Shown: positions 54,890 through 63,530 of the stretch, piece after piece
Layout of the letters: every line of letters starts with the position of its first letter
How positions within the stretch are numbered: the stretch's first letter is position 1
Source of the DNA: Brevibacterium luteolum
GTDB taxonomy: Bacteria > Actinomycetota > Actinomycetes > Actinomycetales > Brevibacteriaceae
Reading direction: 5' to 3'
Length of the DNA: 64,000 nucleotides
Assembly: GCF_013004595.1 (NCBI RefSeq)
Contig: NZ_JABEMC010000009.1
Span: forward strand, 1-64,000
Program-made: the position numbers and the translations under genes
Notes under the pieces: model-generated
Database searches by the model: none
The model's input: only the letters and a program-made list of their open reading frames with translations
Told to the model about the DNA's origin: nothing

Positions 54890-54905
54890 ATGCCCTCTAG
54901 GGTAT
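54890..54905. promoter_or_regulatory. CsoR-type operator 3
   Basis: ATGCCC (54890-54895) and GGGTAT (54900-54905) with the spacer TCTA resemble the other two sites with one mismatched pair. It is 60 bp before the small Cys-rich gene. Another half site, AGGGTAT, lies at 54864-54870. Confidence 0.58.
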
Positions 54906-54964
54906 TTTTTCCATGTACGAGACCCCGAGGCTGCCTCAGCGGCAGCACAGGAAGGAGGCACACC

Positions 54965-55162
54965 ATGTGCCGACCAGTGCGCTGCAAAGTGTGCGAGAAG
55001 ACGACCTGGGCCGGCTGCGGCCAGCACATCTCCCAGGTCAAGGCCCAGGTGCCGTCCGGGCAGTGGTGCAACGGCAAGCACACCCAGGCTGAGAAGGAGG
55101 CCGCGAGCGCCAAGAGCGGCGGCGGATTCTTCGCCCGCCTCTTCAGTAGCCGCAGGAGCTGA
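54965..55162 (+). CDS. Small Cys-rich zinc-ribbon-like protein
   Basis: The 65-residue protein starts MCRPVRCKVCEKTTWAGCGQH, with C-x4-C-x2-C and a further Cys/His pair before a basic carboxyl end. Short proteins of this kind occur widely in actinobacteria, without assigned function. AGGAAGGAGG lies just upstream of ATG 54965. CsoR-type operator 3 upstream and convergence with the CsoR-family gene suggest it belongs to that repressor's regulon. Confidence 0.75.
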   Translation: MCRPVRCKVCEKTTWAGCGQHISQVKAQVPSGQWCNGKHTQAEKEAASAKSGGGFFARLFSSRRS

Positions 55163-55174
55163 GCGCGACCGGGC

Positions 55175-55432
55175 TCAGGCCAGGGAGAGGAACATCTTCT
55201 CCAGTTCGCGCACGTCGACATCGGCTCCGCCTTCAGCGATGCAGTGGTGGAGCGTGTCGGCGATGATCGCGAATCCGGCGCGGTCGACGGCTGAGGAGAC
55301 AGCGGCCAGCTGGTTGGTAACGTCCTGGCATTCGCTGCCCTCTTCGACCATCCGGATGACGGCCGCGAGCTGACCGTTGGCCCGCTTGAGCCGGTTGATC
55401 GCCGGCTTGAGCGTCTCAGTGTTGACCTGCAT
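55175..55432 (-). CDS. CsoR-family repressor lacking the copper histidine
   Basis: The 85-residue protein has the all-helical CsoR fold (LKPAINRLKRANGQLAAVIRMVEEG). The conserved cysteines are Cys35 and Cys64, 29 residues apart as in M. tuberculosis CsoR. The copper-binding His there (position 61) corresponds to Thr60 here, as in persulfide-sensing CstR proteins, which also lack it. So it may sense persulfide or another signal instead of Cu(I). The likely targets are the three inverted repeats at 48915, 54787 and 54890. Confidence 0.82.
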   Translation of the reverse strand: MQVNTETLKPAINRLKRANGQLAAVIRMVEEGSECQDVTNQLAAVSSAVDRAGFAIIADTLHHCIAEGGADVDVRELEKMFLSLA

Positions 55433-55453
55433 CCTGTCCTCCTCCCAACGCCA

Positions 55454-55500
55454 CGGCGGCGCCTGTCTGAAGTCATTTTACTGGCTTCTGCAGGCGCCGC
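55454..55500. terminator. Inverted repeat between csoR-like and DUF4097 genes
   Basis: GGCGGCGCCTG (55454-55464) and CAGGCGCCGCC (55490-55500) form an 11-bp stem. It lies just upstream of the csoR-like start and may terminate the DUF4097 transcript or act in control of the repressor gene. Confidence 0.5.
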
Positions 55501-55554
55501 CGCTGTTGTCTGCACGGCCGCGTCTCAAGCGGTGACGGACAGGGGTGCTGCCGG

Positions 55555-56697
55555 TCAGGAACCGTTGCCGGTGGCGTCCGGATCGTCACCGTCTGTGTCG
55601 TCTGGATCCTGGTCGTCGGCGTCCTGGTCGCTGAGCTCACCGGAGGTGTTCCCACTGACGTAGTCGACTGCGATGGCACCGCTGGTGCTGCGGATGCTGA
55701 TCGGCACGACGGTCTTGCCGTGGCCGTCGCGGATGGTGTCGATGTTGACATCGGCCGTGCCGTTGCCTGCGGTGTTGACCAGGTAGCCGTCGGCATCAGC
55801 ACCAGGGACGTCGGACAGGCGCGGCACTCGCAGATCGACTGACCCGAAGCTGGTAGCCAGATCGATGCCGCTGGCCGGCACCGCCTCCGTGCTGAGCCCG
55901 ATGTCGATGGCGCCGGCATCGGTGAGGGCGGTGAGCTGGTCGGTGACGGTGAGGGCTTCGCCGTTGATGGTGCCGAGATCGGCGGTGACGTTGACGATCT
56001 CGTGGCGGCCGCTGAGCTCGACGGCTCCGGTCTTCGTCTCGATCGTCAGCTCGCGGGTGGTGAGCCCCTCCGTGTCGATCGCACCGAGATCGCTGAAAGC
56101 GCGCACCTGGTCGAACTGCCCGGCGATGTAGACCGCCGAGACCTGTGAACGGGCTTCAAGCTGTATCTTCTCCGCCATCTCCTCAGGCACCTGCACGTCG
56201 ACACGCAGGTCGCCGGCAGGTCCGAAGGTGCGTCCGGCCACTCGGGAAACGGAGATGACGGTGCGGCCGTCGGCGTCTTCTTCGATTGTGAGGTCGGGCT
56301 GGTGCTTGGTGCCGTTGTACTCCAGGTTCACCTGTGCCGCGGTGGCTGTGGTGGTGCTGATGTCGACGACGCCGGTGGGCACGTCGACGAGCAGGCCGTC
56401 GGCACCTGGGGTGAACGATTCGCTTGTCTCGTAGTGACGGGTCTGCAGGGCCTGGGCGAACATCGTTCCGCCGAATGACAGCGGCAGCAGCACGGCCAGA
56501 GCTGCGACGATCGCGATGACGGCGCGGATCCCGGTGCGGGTACCGGAGGTCACGCGCTCAGGCCGGAAGGCGGTCTCCGGGTTCGAGCGCACCTGCTGGC
56601 TGCCGCGCTGGCCTGGCTGCTGGGAGCCTGCCGACTGGTAGGACGGCTGGGGGTTCGGCTGGCTGGGGTTCTGGTGTCGGTTCTGCGGGAATGACAT
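55555..56697 (-). CDS. DUF4097 membrane-anchored protein
   Basis: The 380-residue protein has a polar, Gln/Pro-rich amino part, one membrane helix (about 57-80) and a beta-rich outer domain (about 85-355) with repeated short strands (DLGAIDTEGLTT, DLGTINGEALTV, DAGAIDIGLSTE), the DUF4097 (adhesin-like, beta-helix) pattern. The tail is a run of Asp. It lies 12 bases downstream of the NarL-type response regulator and may be the output or sensory partner of that pair. Confidence 0.75.
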   Translation of the reverse strand: MSFPQNRHQNPSQPNPQPSYQSAGSQQPGQRGSQQVRSNPETAFRPERVTSGTRTGIRAVIAIVAALAVLLPLSFGGTMFAQALQTRHYETSESFTPGADGLLVDVPTGVVDISTTTATAAQVNLEYNGTKHQPDLTIEEDADGRTVISVSRVAGRTFGPAGDLRVDVQVPEEMAEKIQLEARSQVSAVYIAGQFDQVRAFSDLGAIDTEGLTTRELTIETKTGAVELSGRHEIVNVTADLGTINGEALTVTDQLTALTDAGAIDIGLSTEAVPASGIDLATSFGSVDLRVPRLSDVPGADADGYLVNTAGNGTADVNIDTIRDGHGKTVVPISIRSTSGAIAVDYVSGNTSGELSDQDADDQDPDDTDGDDPDATGNGS

Positions 56698-56709
56698 GGC
56701 GGGTACCTC

Positions 56710-57372
56710 CTAGGCCCCGAGGAACCGCAGCACGGCAAGGACGCGGCGGTTCTCTGATGTGTCGGCCATGAGACCGAATTTCGTGAAGATCGAGCTGATG
56801 TGCTTCTCGACAGCACCAGCGCTGAGGTAGAGACTGCCGGCGATCGCGGAGTTCGACTTGCCCTCGGCCATGAGCTGGAGGACCTCGCGCTCCCGGGCGG
56901 TCAGATCGGACAGGCCGTCCTGCTTGCGGGTGCGCACGAGGATCTGGCTGACGACCTCGGGGTCGAGCACGGTGCCTCCGCCGGCGACTTCGGTGACGGC
57001 TGCGAGGAAGTCCTCGACATCGGCCACGCGGTCCTTGAGCAGGTAACCGAAGCCGCCGGAGTTGTCGGCGATGAGGTCGCGGGCGTAGCGCTCCTCGACG
57101 TACTGGGAGAGGACGATGACGCCGACCTCGGGGTTCTGCGAGCGCACGAGCACCGCGGCCCGGATGCCCTCGTCGGTGAAGGTCGGCGGCATCCGCACGT
57201 CGACGATCGCCAGATCCGGTGGCCCGTCAGGCGACTGGGCGGCGGTGTTGATCGCAGCGAGGAACTCGTTGGCGTCTCCGACGGCTGCCACGATCTCGTG
57301 TCCGGCGTCGGTCAGCAGCCTGACGAGGCCCTCCCGCAGCAGCACGGCGTCTTCGGCGATGATTATGCGCAT
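56710..57372 (-). CDS. NarL/LuxR-family response regulator
   Basis: Started at ATG 57372, the protein is 220 residues. The receiver (1-125) has AED near residue 8, DVRMPP with the phosphoacceptor Asp, and LLKDR with the Lys. The HTH (about 150-215) begins LTAREREVLQLMAEG. It overlaps the kinase gene by 10 bases. The neighbouring DUF4097 gene is a likely target. Confidence 0.9.
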   Translation of the reverse strand: MRIIIAEDAVLLREGLVRLLTDAGHEIVAAVGDANEFLAAINTAAQSPDGPPDLAIVDVRMPPTFTDEGIRAAVLVRSQNPEVGVIVLSQYVEERYARDLIADNSGGFGYLLKDRVADVEDFLAAVTEVAGGGTVLDPEVVSQILVRTRKQDGLSDLTAREREVLQLMAEGKSNSAIAGSLYLSAGAVEKHISSIFTKFGLMADTSENRRVLAVLRFLGA

Positions 57373-58940
57373 GGCACCTCCACTACCAGGGTTGTCGGGC
57401 CGCCGACCGGGCTGGTCAGGGCCCATGTGCCGCGGGCTGCGGTCACACGGTCAGCCAACCCGGCCAGCCCCGAGCCGACCACTGGGTCGACGCGTGCGCC
57501 GCCGCGGCCGTTGTCGCTGACGCTGATGTGCAGCCGGCCGTCGCGCACATAGATCCTGACGTGGGCCTCGGCCTCGGCTTCGCTGCTCACCTTCGTTAGC
57601 GGCACCGAGCCGGTGACACCGGCGAGCTGAGCGGCGGAGTGGTCGAGGAGATCGACGGTGACGCGGACTGGAACGGCACAGCGGGCGGCCAGGGCCGAGA
57701 CGGCGGCGTCGAGGCCGCGGTCGCTGAGCACAGCCGGGTGGATGCCGCGGGCGAGCTGGCGCAGCTCGGTGATCGCCGCCTTCGACTCGGCGTGGGCTTC
57801 GGTCAGCAGCGCCTTGGCCGCCTCGGGGTCGGTGTCCATCTTGGCCTTGGCCATCCCGAGTTTCATCGAGGTCGCCACGAGCATCGGCTGCACGCCGTCG
57901 TGGAGGTCGCGTTCGATGCGCAGCCGCTCACTCGTCGCAGCGTCGACGGCACCGGCACGGGCGCGGTCGAGGGTCTTGACCTCAGCGCGCAGCGCCTCGG
58001 TGCGGGTCGCAGGCAGCAGGGCGCGGTCGAGGGCGCGGTCCGGGTACGGGCTCAGCAGCAGGATGAGGACGGTGGAGACGAAGGCGGCCAGGGCGATGAG
58101 GCCGCTGCCGAGGCGGGAGAAGTCGCCCAGCTGTCCGGGGAGGAACTCGGGGTTGAGCGCCGCGGCAAGCAGCCCGGCGAAGGTCAGGCCGAGAGCGGCG
58201 AGCCCGCAGACGAAGCCGCCGTAGATGACCTTGATGTAGTGGTGGGCGGTTGAGCGCCAGAAGCTGGGGGACTTGAACACCAGCCACTGGTTATGCATGA
58301 ACCGGCTGAAGCCCGGCGCATAGGCTGACTCGGGTGTCGGGGCTGAGGCGATGCCGTCGCCGTAGATCGCCTCAGCGCGGAAGCGTTCGGCGCGGTTGAT
58401 CCCGCGCTGCAGCAGGAACCACAGGAACAGACCGATGAGTCCGAGCCCGAGTGCGAACAGGCCGCTGAGACCGACGAAGAGCACGGTAATCGGCAGCCAC
58501 AGCCACGCGACTGCCAGCACGCCGGAGACGATGACGTTGGCGATGCCGAAGAAGCCGGGATGGCCTTTGCGCCACTTTCTCTCGGTCAGTTGGGCAACCG
58601 CCGGCTGCCAGGCCGGGCTTTCTGCCGCGCCGGGGACCGGCGCCGGAGGTGCAGGCGGAGTGCCGCCTGTGCCTGCTGCGGTGTCCGTGCCCGAGGCGGT
58701 GGCCGCCTCGGTCTCGTCAGCGCGGTCGACCTGGGCGGCTGAGTCGGCCTGGGCGGCTGCGCCGGCCTGGGCGGCTGCGTCGGCCGGGTGGTTCTGGTCG
58801 TTCTCGTCGCCGGTCGGGATGACGGCGGTCGGGGCGGGGGTGGCGGGTTCCGGGGGTGTGCTCGGTGTGCCCTGCGGCAGGGGGATGGTCGGACGTGTGA
58901 CGTCCTCGCGGGCCCCGTCTGGGCTGGGTGTGGTGTTCAT
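57363..58940 (-). CDS. NarL-type sensor histidine kinase
   Basis: The 525-residue protein starts at ATG 58940 and has about 120 residues of Ala/Asp/Thr-rich disorder, then about five membrane helices (between 145 and 300), a DHp domain with RIERDLHDGVQ, and an HATPase domain (SDNGRGGARV and GLAGLADRV). The membrane part resembles the 'putative sensor' (PF13796-like) group. Partner of the LuxR-type regulator downstream. Long linkers vary between strains in such proteins. Confidence 0.87.
   Translation of the reverse strand: MNTTPSPDGAREDVTRPTIPLPQGTPSTPPEPATPAPTAVIPTGDENDQNHPADAAAQAGAAAQADSAAQVDRADETEAATASGTDTAAGTGGTPPAPPAPVPGAAESPAWQPAVAQLTERKWRKGHPGFFGIANVIVSGVLAVAWLWLPITVLFVGLSGLFALGLGLIGLFLWFLLQRGINRAERFRAEAIYGDGIASAPTPESAYAPGFSRFMHNQWLVFKSPSFWRSTAHHYIKVIYGGFVCGLAALGLTFAGLLAAALNPEFLPGQLGDFSRLGSGLIALAAFVSTVLILLLSPYPDRALDRALLPATRTEALRAEVKTLDRARAGAVDAATSERLRIERDLHDGVQPMLVATSMKLGMAKAKMDTDPEAAKALLTEAHAESKAAITELRQLARGIHPAVLSDRGLDAAVSALAARCAVPVRVTVDLLDHSAAQLAGVTGSVPLTKVSSEAEAEAHVRIYVRDGRLHISVSDNGRGGARVDPVVGSGLAGLADRVTAARGTWALTSPVGGPTTLVVEVPCA
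58691..58711. repeat. Perfect palindrome, copy of the CCGAGGC repeat
   Basis: CCGAGGCGG (58691-58699), spacer TGG, CCGCCTCGG (58703-58711). It lies inside the disordered region of the kinase gene. Compare 4613-4635, 5159-5179 and 13875-13891. Confidence 0.5.
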
Positions 58941-59051
58941 AGCTTCACTGTATTTTCGCCGCGAGCATGCCGGACATGGAGCCAACCATCCACGTGAGTC
59001 GGGTTTTCCCTACTCGGTCTCCCCCACCTCGGGAACGGCCGGCCGGTCATG

Positions 59052-60017
59052 TCACATGCCGCCGGGACTGATGACCCGGCCGACGAGCGCGCCGGGCTGG
59101 GCGCGGGCGTGGTTGGGGTATTTGACGGCGTCGTGGTGGGTGACGACAAGGGTGGAGTAGATGACGACGATGAGGGTGGAGACGAGCAGCTGGACCATCG
59201 ACCCGCCGTCGAGGCTGTTGGGCAGCAGCAGGTTGAAGGCGGCCAGGGAGTAGAACACGACGTTGCCGACGATGTGCAGGGCGATCGCGGCCTCCAGCCC
59301 GCCGGTCGCCCAGGTGACGAACCCGGCCCCGAGGGCGAAGATCGCGATGTCGACCTGGCTGACAAGCCCGTAGTTCTGCCCGAGGATGAGCAGCGGCAGC
59401 GGCAGCAGGATCGGCCATACCGGATGTGCCAGCCACGAGCCGATCATCTGCCCGAGGATGCCGCGGAAGACGAGCTCCTCGCCGGCGGCCTGCATCGGCA
59501 CGAGCAGCAGGGTGATGACGATGAGGATGAAGCCGTTGTGATCCGGCCACCGGAAGTGATCGTGGGCGACCGGGTCGAAGATCATGAGCAGGGAGGTGAT
59601 CGGCACCGTGATGAGCACGGCGAGCATGGTGCTGCGCCCGAACAGCCGCCACCGGAACCGGCCCTCGACTGAGTACAGGGTGCCCAGCGGCCGGCCGGAG
59701 ACGTTCATCGCCAGCAGGCAGGCGGGAATGAGGGCGATGGTGACGAGCACGGTGAAGAACAGCGTGACCGGGCTGGCGATGAGCGGGACGCCCTCCCGGC
59801 GGATCGGGTCGAAGAGGTTCGGGGCGAAGTGGTCTGAGAGCAGCATCACCGGGGTGATGATGAGGCTGGAGAAGAGCAGGACGTACACCATCGTCAGCAC
59901 CCCGACGAGCAGCGGACGCCACCAGCGGATGTGCGGATAGGTCTCGGCCATCCGGAAGTAGCGGAACACCGGCGCCTTGGCAGGATCGTAGTAGGGAGGC
60001 TGATGGATCTTGCGCAT
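59052..60017 (-). CDS. CPBP-family intramembrane metalloprotease
   Basis: Started at ATG 60017, the protein is 321 residues with about eight membrane segments. The CPBP motif is GEELVFRGIL (about 179-188), with later HIVGN supplying the second His. The amino terminus is a 30-residue cytoplasmic stretch with basic residues. The protein is longer than the 234-residue family member at 7949-8653. Target unknown. Confidence 0.83.
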   Translation of the reverse strand: MRKIHQPPYYDPAKAPVFRYFRMAETYPHIRWWRPLLVGVLTMVYVLLFSSLIITPVMLLSDHFAPNLFDPIRREGVPLIASPVTLFFTVLVTIALIPACLLAMNVSGRPLGTLYSVEGRFRWRLFGRSTMLAVLITVPITSLLMIFDPVAHDHFRWPDHNGFILIVITLLLVPMQAAGEELVFRGILGQMIGSWLAHPVWPILLPLPLLILGQNYGLVSQVDIAIFALGAGFVTWATGGLEAAIALHIVGNVVFYSLAAFNLLLPNSLDGGSMVQLLVSTLIVVIYSTLVVTHHDAVKYPNHARAQPGALVGRVISPGGM

Positions 60018-60128
60018 GCGGACCGTCGCATCTCCCTTCTGGCAGGTGGTCACTTGACACAGACACGGACAGCCGGCACCGAGGCGTGGCACGGCGAGTT
60101 CTAGGGTCGGACTCGTAGAGTTCCTCGT

Positions 60129-60758
60129 ATGAATAGTAGACGTTCTGTGGACTCGCCCCGCCACCCTGCAGCCACAGGCTCCCGTCCTGCCGTCGAGGCG
60201 CCCCAGCCGCTGCGCTCGCCTGCCCGGACAATGGTGCTGTTCTGGCTGGCGGCAGTCTCCGGAGTCATCATGTGCGCGGCCTACCACTGGCTGCAGCTGA
60301 ATTCCGGTGCCGCGCTCGGCCGGGCGATCCAGCCGGGCATCCCAAGCGTGCACCTCATCGTCGACGTCACCCTCGGCACGCTCGCTCTTGCGATGCTGCC
60401 GGCGGCCATCCAGCACGACCCGATGGAGCGTGAGGACTCCTATGTCGGCCCGCCCTCAGCACTTGTGGCCGGGCTGGTGATCCTGTGTGTGTGGATGGTC
60501 TCAGTGCTCGCCGCCCCAGCCGGTGCGGTGGTGCTCATCTCGATCGCCGCGCGCTTATCAGCGAACTGGACGATCCCGGCCTTCTGCGCCTCACTGCTGT
60601 CGATCATCGTCTTCCAGCTGGCCCTCGCCCAGGCCGATGCCTCCCCGCACTTCGCCCTCGGTGCCGTGCTGCTGACGGTGACCCTCATCGCGATGGGCAG
60701 CATCCGCGGTGTCGTGCTGCGCCGCCAGGAGCGCGCCGACCTGCAGCGCCAGTCATGA
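60129..60758 (+). CDS. Five-helix membrane protein of unknown function
   Basis: The 209-residue protein has about five or six hydrophobic segments from residue 35 on and basic ends. It resembles the amino-terminal membrane part of some actinobacterial sensor kinases, but no kinase follows. The ATG at 60129 has only a weak ribosome-binding sequence. A strong terminator follows at 60817-60863. Confidence 0.6.
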   Translation: MNSRRSVDSPRHPAATGSRPAVEAPQPLRSPARTMVLFWLAAVSGVIMCAAYHWLQLNSGAALGRAIQPGIPSVHLIVDVTLGTLALAMLPAAIQHDPMEREDSYVGPPSALVAGLVILCVWMVSVLAAPAGAVVLISIAARLSANWTIPAFCASLLSIIVFQLALAQADASPHFALGAVLLTVTLIAMGSIRGVVLRRQERADLQRQS

Positions 60759-60816
60759 TCGCCTCGGCGCGACTCGGCGGTCCGGCATGCCTCCAGTCCG
60801 TCCGACTCGAAAGTTA

Positions 60817-60863
60817 GAAAAGCTATTCATGGTCAGTGGGCATCTGACCATGAATAGCTTTTC
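60817..60863. terminator. Strong bidirectional terminator
   Basis: The 20-bp stem 60817-60836 pairs perfectly with 60844-60863 across a seven-base loop. The outer part is A/T-rich (GAAAAGCTATTC), which gives a U-run on both strands. Its base composition is unusual for this genome. Confidence 0.85.
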
Positions 60864-60893
60864 CAGCTTTACGACTTATGGCCTGCCGGAAAG

Positions 60894-62312
60894 TCAGCCG
60901 GTGGGTTTGTTCGGCAGCCCGCTGGCGTGCGAGCCGCCTGCCGATTCCTCGGCCTCGGCCTCCTCACCCTCGTCGTCCTCATCGCCGTTCTTCGTCCAGC
61001 CGAGGATGAAGGCCAGGACGAACACGGCGATACCTCCGAGGGTGACGACGATCGCGTAGGGCCAGGTGAACCCGGCGATGATGAGCAGCGGGGCCGCGAT
61101 CGTCATGCCGATCTCGAACGGCGAGTAGCCGACGTAGGCGACGCCGAACTCCTCGAGCGTCTTCGACTTCATCTTCGGGTCGACGATCTTGAGCAGCGCG
61201 ATCGCGGTGGCGACCGAGGCGGTCGACCAGCCCCAGCCGAAGATGCCGCGCTCGATCCACTGCTCACCGAACATCGCCGGGCTGACGAAGCGGAAGATGA
61301 TGAAGCAGTACACGAATCCGAAGACCATGAGGATGATGAGCGGGATCGCGTAGTCGGCGACGATCGCCGGGACGATCGAGGCGACACCGAAGGCGACGAG
61401 GAAGTCGGTTGCCGAACCGGAGACGGCTGAGACGGTGTCCTGGTCGACGTACTTCTTGCCGTTGGTGATCTCCAGGATCCCGCGGCCGGCCATGCCGACG
61501 ACGAAGGCGAGCGCGAACAGCGGGATGCTCACCTCGGGGAACAGCGCAGCCACGCCCTGCTGCAGGCCGTAGGCGCCGATGGTCGTCATGCCGACGACGG
61601 CGACGTGCAGAGCGAGCGGTTCGAGTGAGGACGGCGAGGAGGTCGCGTGTCCGATGGCCGGGCGCTGGCCGATGATCGAGATGAGGCCGGTGCGCAGCTC
61701 CTCGGGCAGTTCAGAGGTGTCGCCGATCTGCGCGGTCCGACCGGTCTCGGCACCCCACTTGGCCATGATGATGCCGCCGATGATCGCCACGAGTGTGCCG
61801 ATCGTCGCCGAGGTGAAGCCGAGCGTCATCGCTGCTTCCTGGCCGCTGTCCTCCAGGCTGCCGCCGATCGCGGCAGCGGTGCCGAAGCCGCCGACCCAGC
61901 CGACAGGCAGCATGAGGCCGAACCAGTCGGGAGTGTCGAAGAGGAAGGACAGGACGATGAGCCCGAAGAGCACCGCAGCACCCCACTGCATGACGTACAT
62001 CCCCGTGGAGAAGGACCACATGGCCCGAGCGCCTTTGAGCACGCGGCCGGAGAACTCCATGCTGTAGGGCATCGCACCGAAGACCACTGCGATGAGGATC
62101 GTCGAATAGGTGCCGAGCTGGTCGCTGAAGGGCAGCCAGCCGAGCACGGCAGGGCCGAAGATGAGGCCGAGGATGCCGGCGGTGATCGATGACGGGATGA
62201 GGAGGCTCTGCACCGGACGGGTACGGGTGTAGGCGCGGATGAGCTTGCCGATGAGCAGCAGCGCTGAGATGAGGCCGATGTCCACAAGCAGTGTGTAGGG
62301 GGTGTACTCCAT
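60894..62312 (-). CDS. Sodium:glutamate symporter (ESS/GltS-like)
   Basis: Started at ATG 62312 (after AGGAGGACCC), the protein is 472 residues with about 11-12 helices. Recognisable features are the two GSATDFLVAFGVAS and AAAIGGSLED-type re-entrant regions and GWVGGFGTAAAIGG. The family normally has about 400 residues; here a carboxyl tail rich in Glu and Asp (DEDDEGEEAEAEE) adds about 30. Likely imports glutamate with sodium. Confidence 0.83.
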   Translation of the reverse strand: MEYTPYTLLVDIGLISALLLIGKLIRAYTRTRPVQSLLIPSSITAGILGLIFGPAVLGWLPFSDQLGTYSTILIAVVFGAMPYSMEFSGRVLKGARAMWSFSTGMYVMQWGAAVLFGLIVLSFLFDTPDWFGLMLPVGWVGGFGTAAAIGGSLEDSGQEAAMTLGFTSATIGTLVAIIGGIIMAKWGAETGRTAQIGDTSELPEELRTGLISIIGQRPAIGHATSSPSSLEPLALHVAVVGMTTIGAYGLQQGVAALFPEVSIPLFALAFVVGMAGRGILEITNGKKYVDQDTVSAVSGSATDFLVAFGVASIVPAIVADYAIPLIILMVFGFVYCFIIFRFVSPAMFGEQWIERGIFGWGWSTASVATAIALLKIVDPKMKSKTLEEFGVAYVGYSPFEIGMTIAAPLLIIAGFTWPYAIVVTLGGIAVFVLAFILGWTKNGDEDDEGEEAEAEESAGGSHASGLPNKPTG

Positions 62313-62534
62313 CAGGGTCCTCCTGGTCGTGTGCGTCGCCGCCGGCGCGATGCGCTCTCGGCCCGGGTGCCGGGAACCCCGGCCCACCACGATCCAGCCC
62401 ACCAGGAGGGCTGAGTGTTCCCTGTGAACACCCTATCGTGCGGGCCTGCCAATAGATAGCCCTTCCGGGTCTCGGTCGCCTCTGTCATGGGCGCAAGTGC
62501 CCTTGTGCGCATGCGGACTGCCCGCGTACGCGTC

Positions 62535-62568
62535 AGGCGCCGGCCGACCGTGTGGTCGACCGGCGCCT
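62535..62568. terminator. Terminator hairpin between symporter and SDR gene
   Basis: AGGCGCCGGCCGACC (62535-62549), loop GTGT, GGTCGACCGGCGCCT (62554-62568). One mismatch in 15 pairs. It lies 55 bases beyond the SDR stop. Confidence 0.75.
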
Positions 62569-62622
62569 GTGCTGCGGGCTGTCACGTCCCCGCGGGGACG
62601 TCTCCGCGTCAGGTGGTGCGGA

Positions 62623-63384
62623 TCATTTCGGTGCCATGCGGATGGCGCCGTCGAGGCGGATGGTCTCGCCGTTGAGCATCGGATTGGCCACGATCGACTC
62701 GACGAGCTGGGCGTACTCGGCCGGCTGGCCGAGGCGGGCCGGGTGCGGGATCGAAGCGGCCAGCGAGTCCTGGGCGGCCTGCGGCAGGCCGGCCATCATC
62801 GGGGTCATGAAGATGCCCGGGGCGATCGTGACGACGCGGATGAGCGAGCTGGCAAGCTCACGGGCCATCGGCAGGGTCACGGCGTGCACGCCGCCCTTGG
62901 AGGCGGAGTAGGCGATCTGGCCGATCTGGCCGTCGAAGGCCGCGACCGAGGCGGTGTTGATGATGACACCGCGCTCCTCACCGTCGGCCTCCTGCTGCTG
63001 CATGGCGGCAGCGGCGAGCCGGCAGACGTTGACGGTGCCGACGAGGTTGATGTTGATGACCTTGGCGAAGTCGTCGAGGCCCAGCGGGCCGCGCTTGCTC
63101 ACGAGCTTGCCGGGGGTGGCGACGCCGGCGCAGTTGACGACGACCCGCAGGTTGCCCAGCGAGGTGGCCAGGTCGACGGCCTTCTGGACGTCGTCTTCGC
63201 TGGTGACGTCGGCTGCGACGAAGTGGGCCTTGTCGCCGAGCTCGGCGGCGGCGGCTTCACCGGCTTCGGCGTTGAGGTCGAGCAGGACGACGGTGGCACC
63301 AGCATTCAGCAGGCGTTCGGCGGTCGCACGGCCGAGACCGGAGACACCTCCGGTGACGAGGGCGACGGCGTTGTTGAGTTCCAT
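62623..63384 (-). CDS. SDR-family 3-hydroxyacyl-CoA dehydrogenase-like
   Basis: Started at ATG 63384, the protein is 253 residues. The cofactor loop is [11 protein letters not shown] (about 10-20), the NAG motif VVNCAG, and the active site Ser in NTASVAA with Tyr-x-x-x-Lys in YSASKGG (about 159-165). The sequence is like type II 3-hydroxyacyl-CoA dehydrogenase (HSD17B10). Substrate likely a 3-hydroxyacyl-CoA, but not proven. Start chosen for the proximity of GGAATC and homology. Confidence 0.88.
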   Translation of the reverse strand: MELNNAVALVTGGVSGLGRATAERLLNAGATVVLLDLNAEAGEAAAAELGDKAHFVAADVTSEDDVQKAVDLATSLGNLRVVVNCAGVATPGKLVSKRGPLGLDDFAKVININLVGTVNVCRLAAAAMQQQEADGEERGVIINTASVAAFDGQIGQIAYSASKGGVHAVTLPMARELASSLIRVVTIAPGIFMTPMMAGLPQAAQDSLAASIPHPARLGQPAEYAQLVESIVANPMLNGETIRLDGAIRMAPK

Positions 63385-63530
63385 TGCGGTGTGATTCCTT
63401 TCACTCACGGGGCACGCTGAGCACTATACCGACCACCTGCCTGCGTTCCCTCCGGCGGTCCCGGCCAGGCCCCGAACCGGTCCCGGCCCGGTCCCAGCGA
63501 TGATCCTTACCGCGCCCGAGGCGGTGGTGA

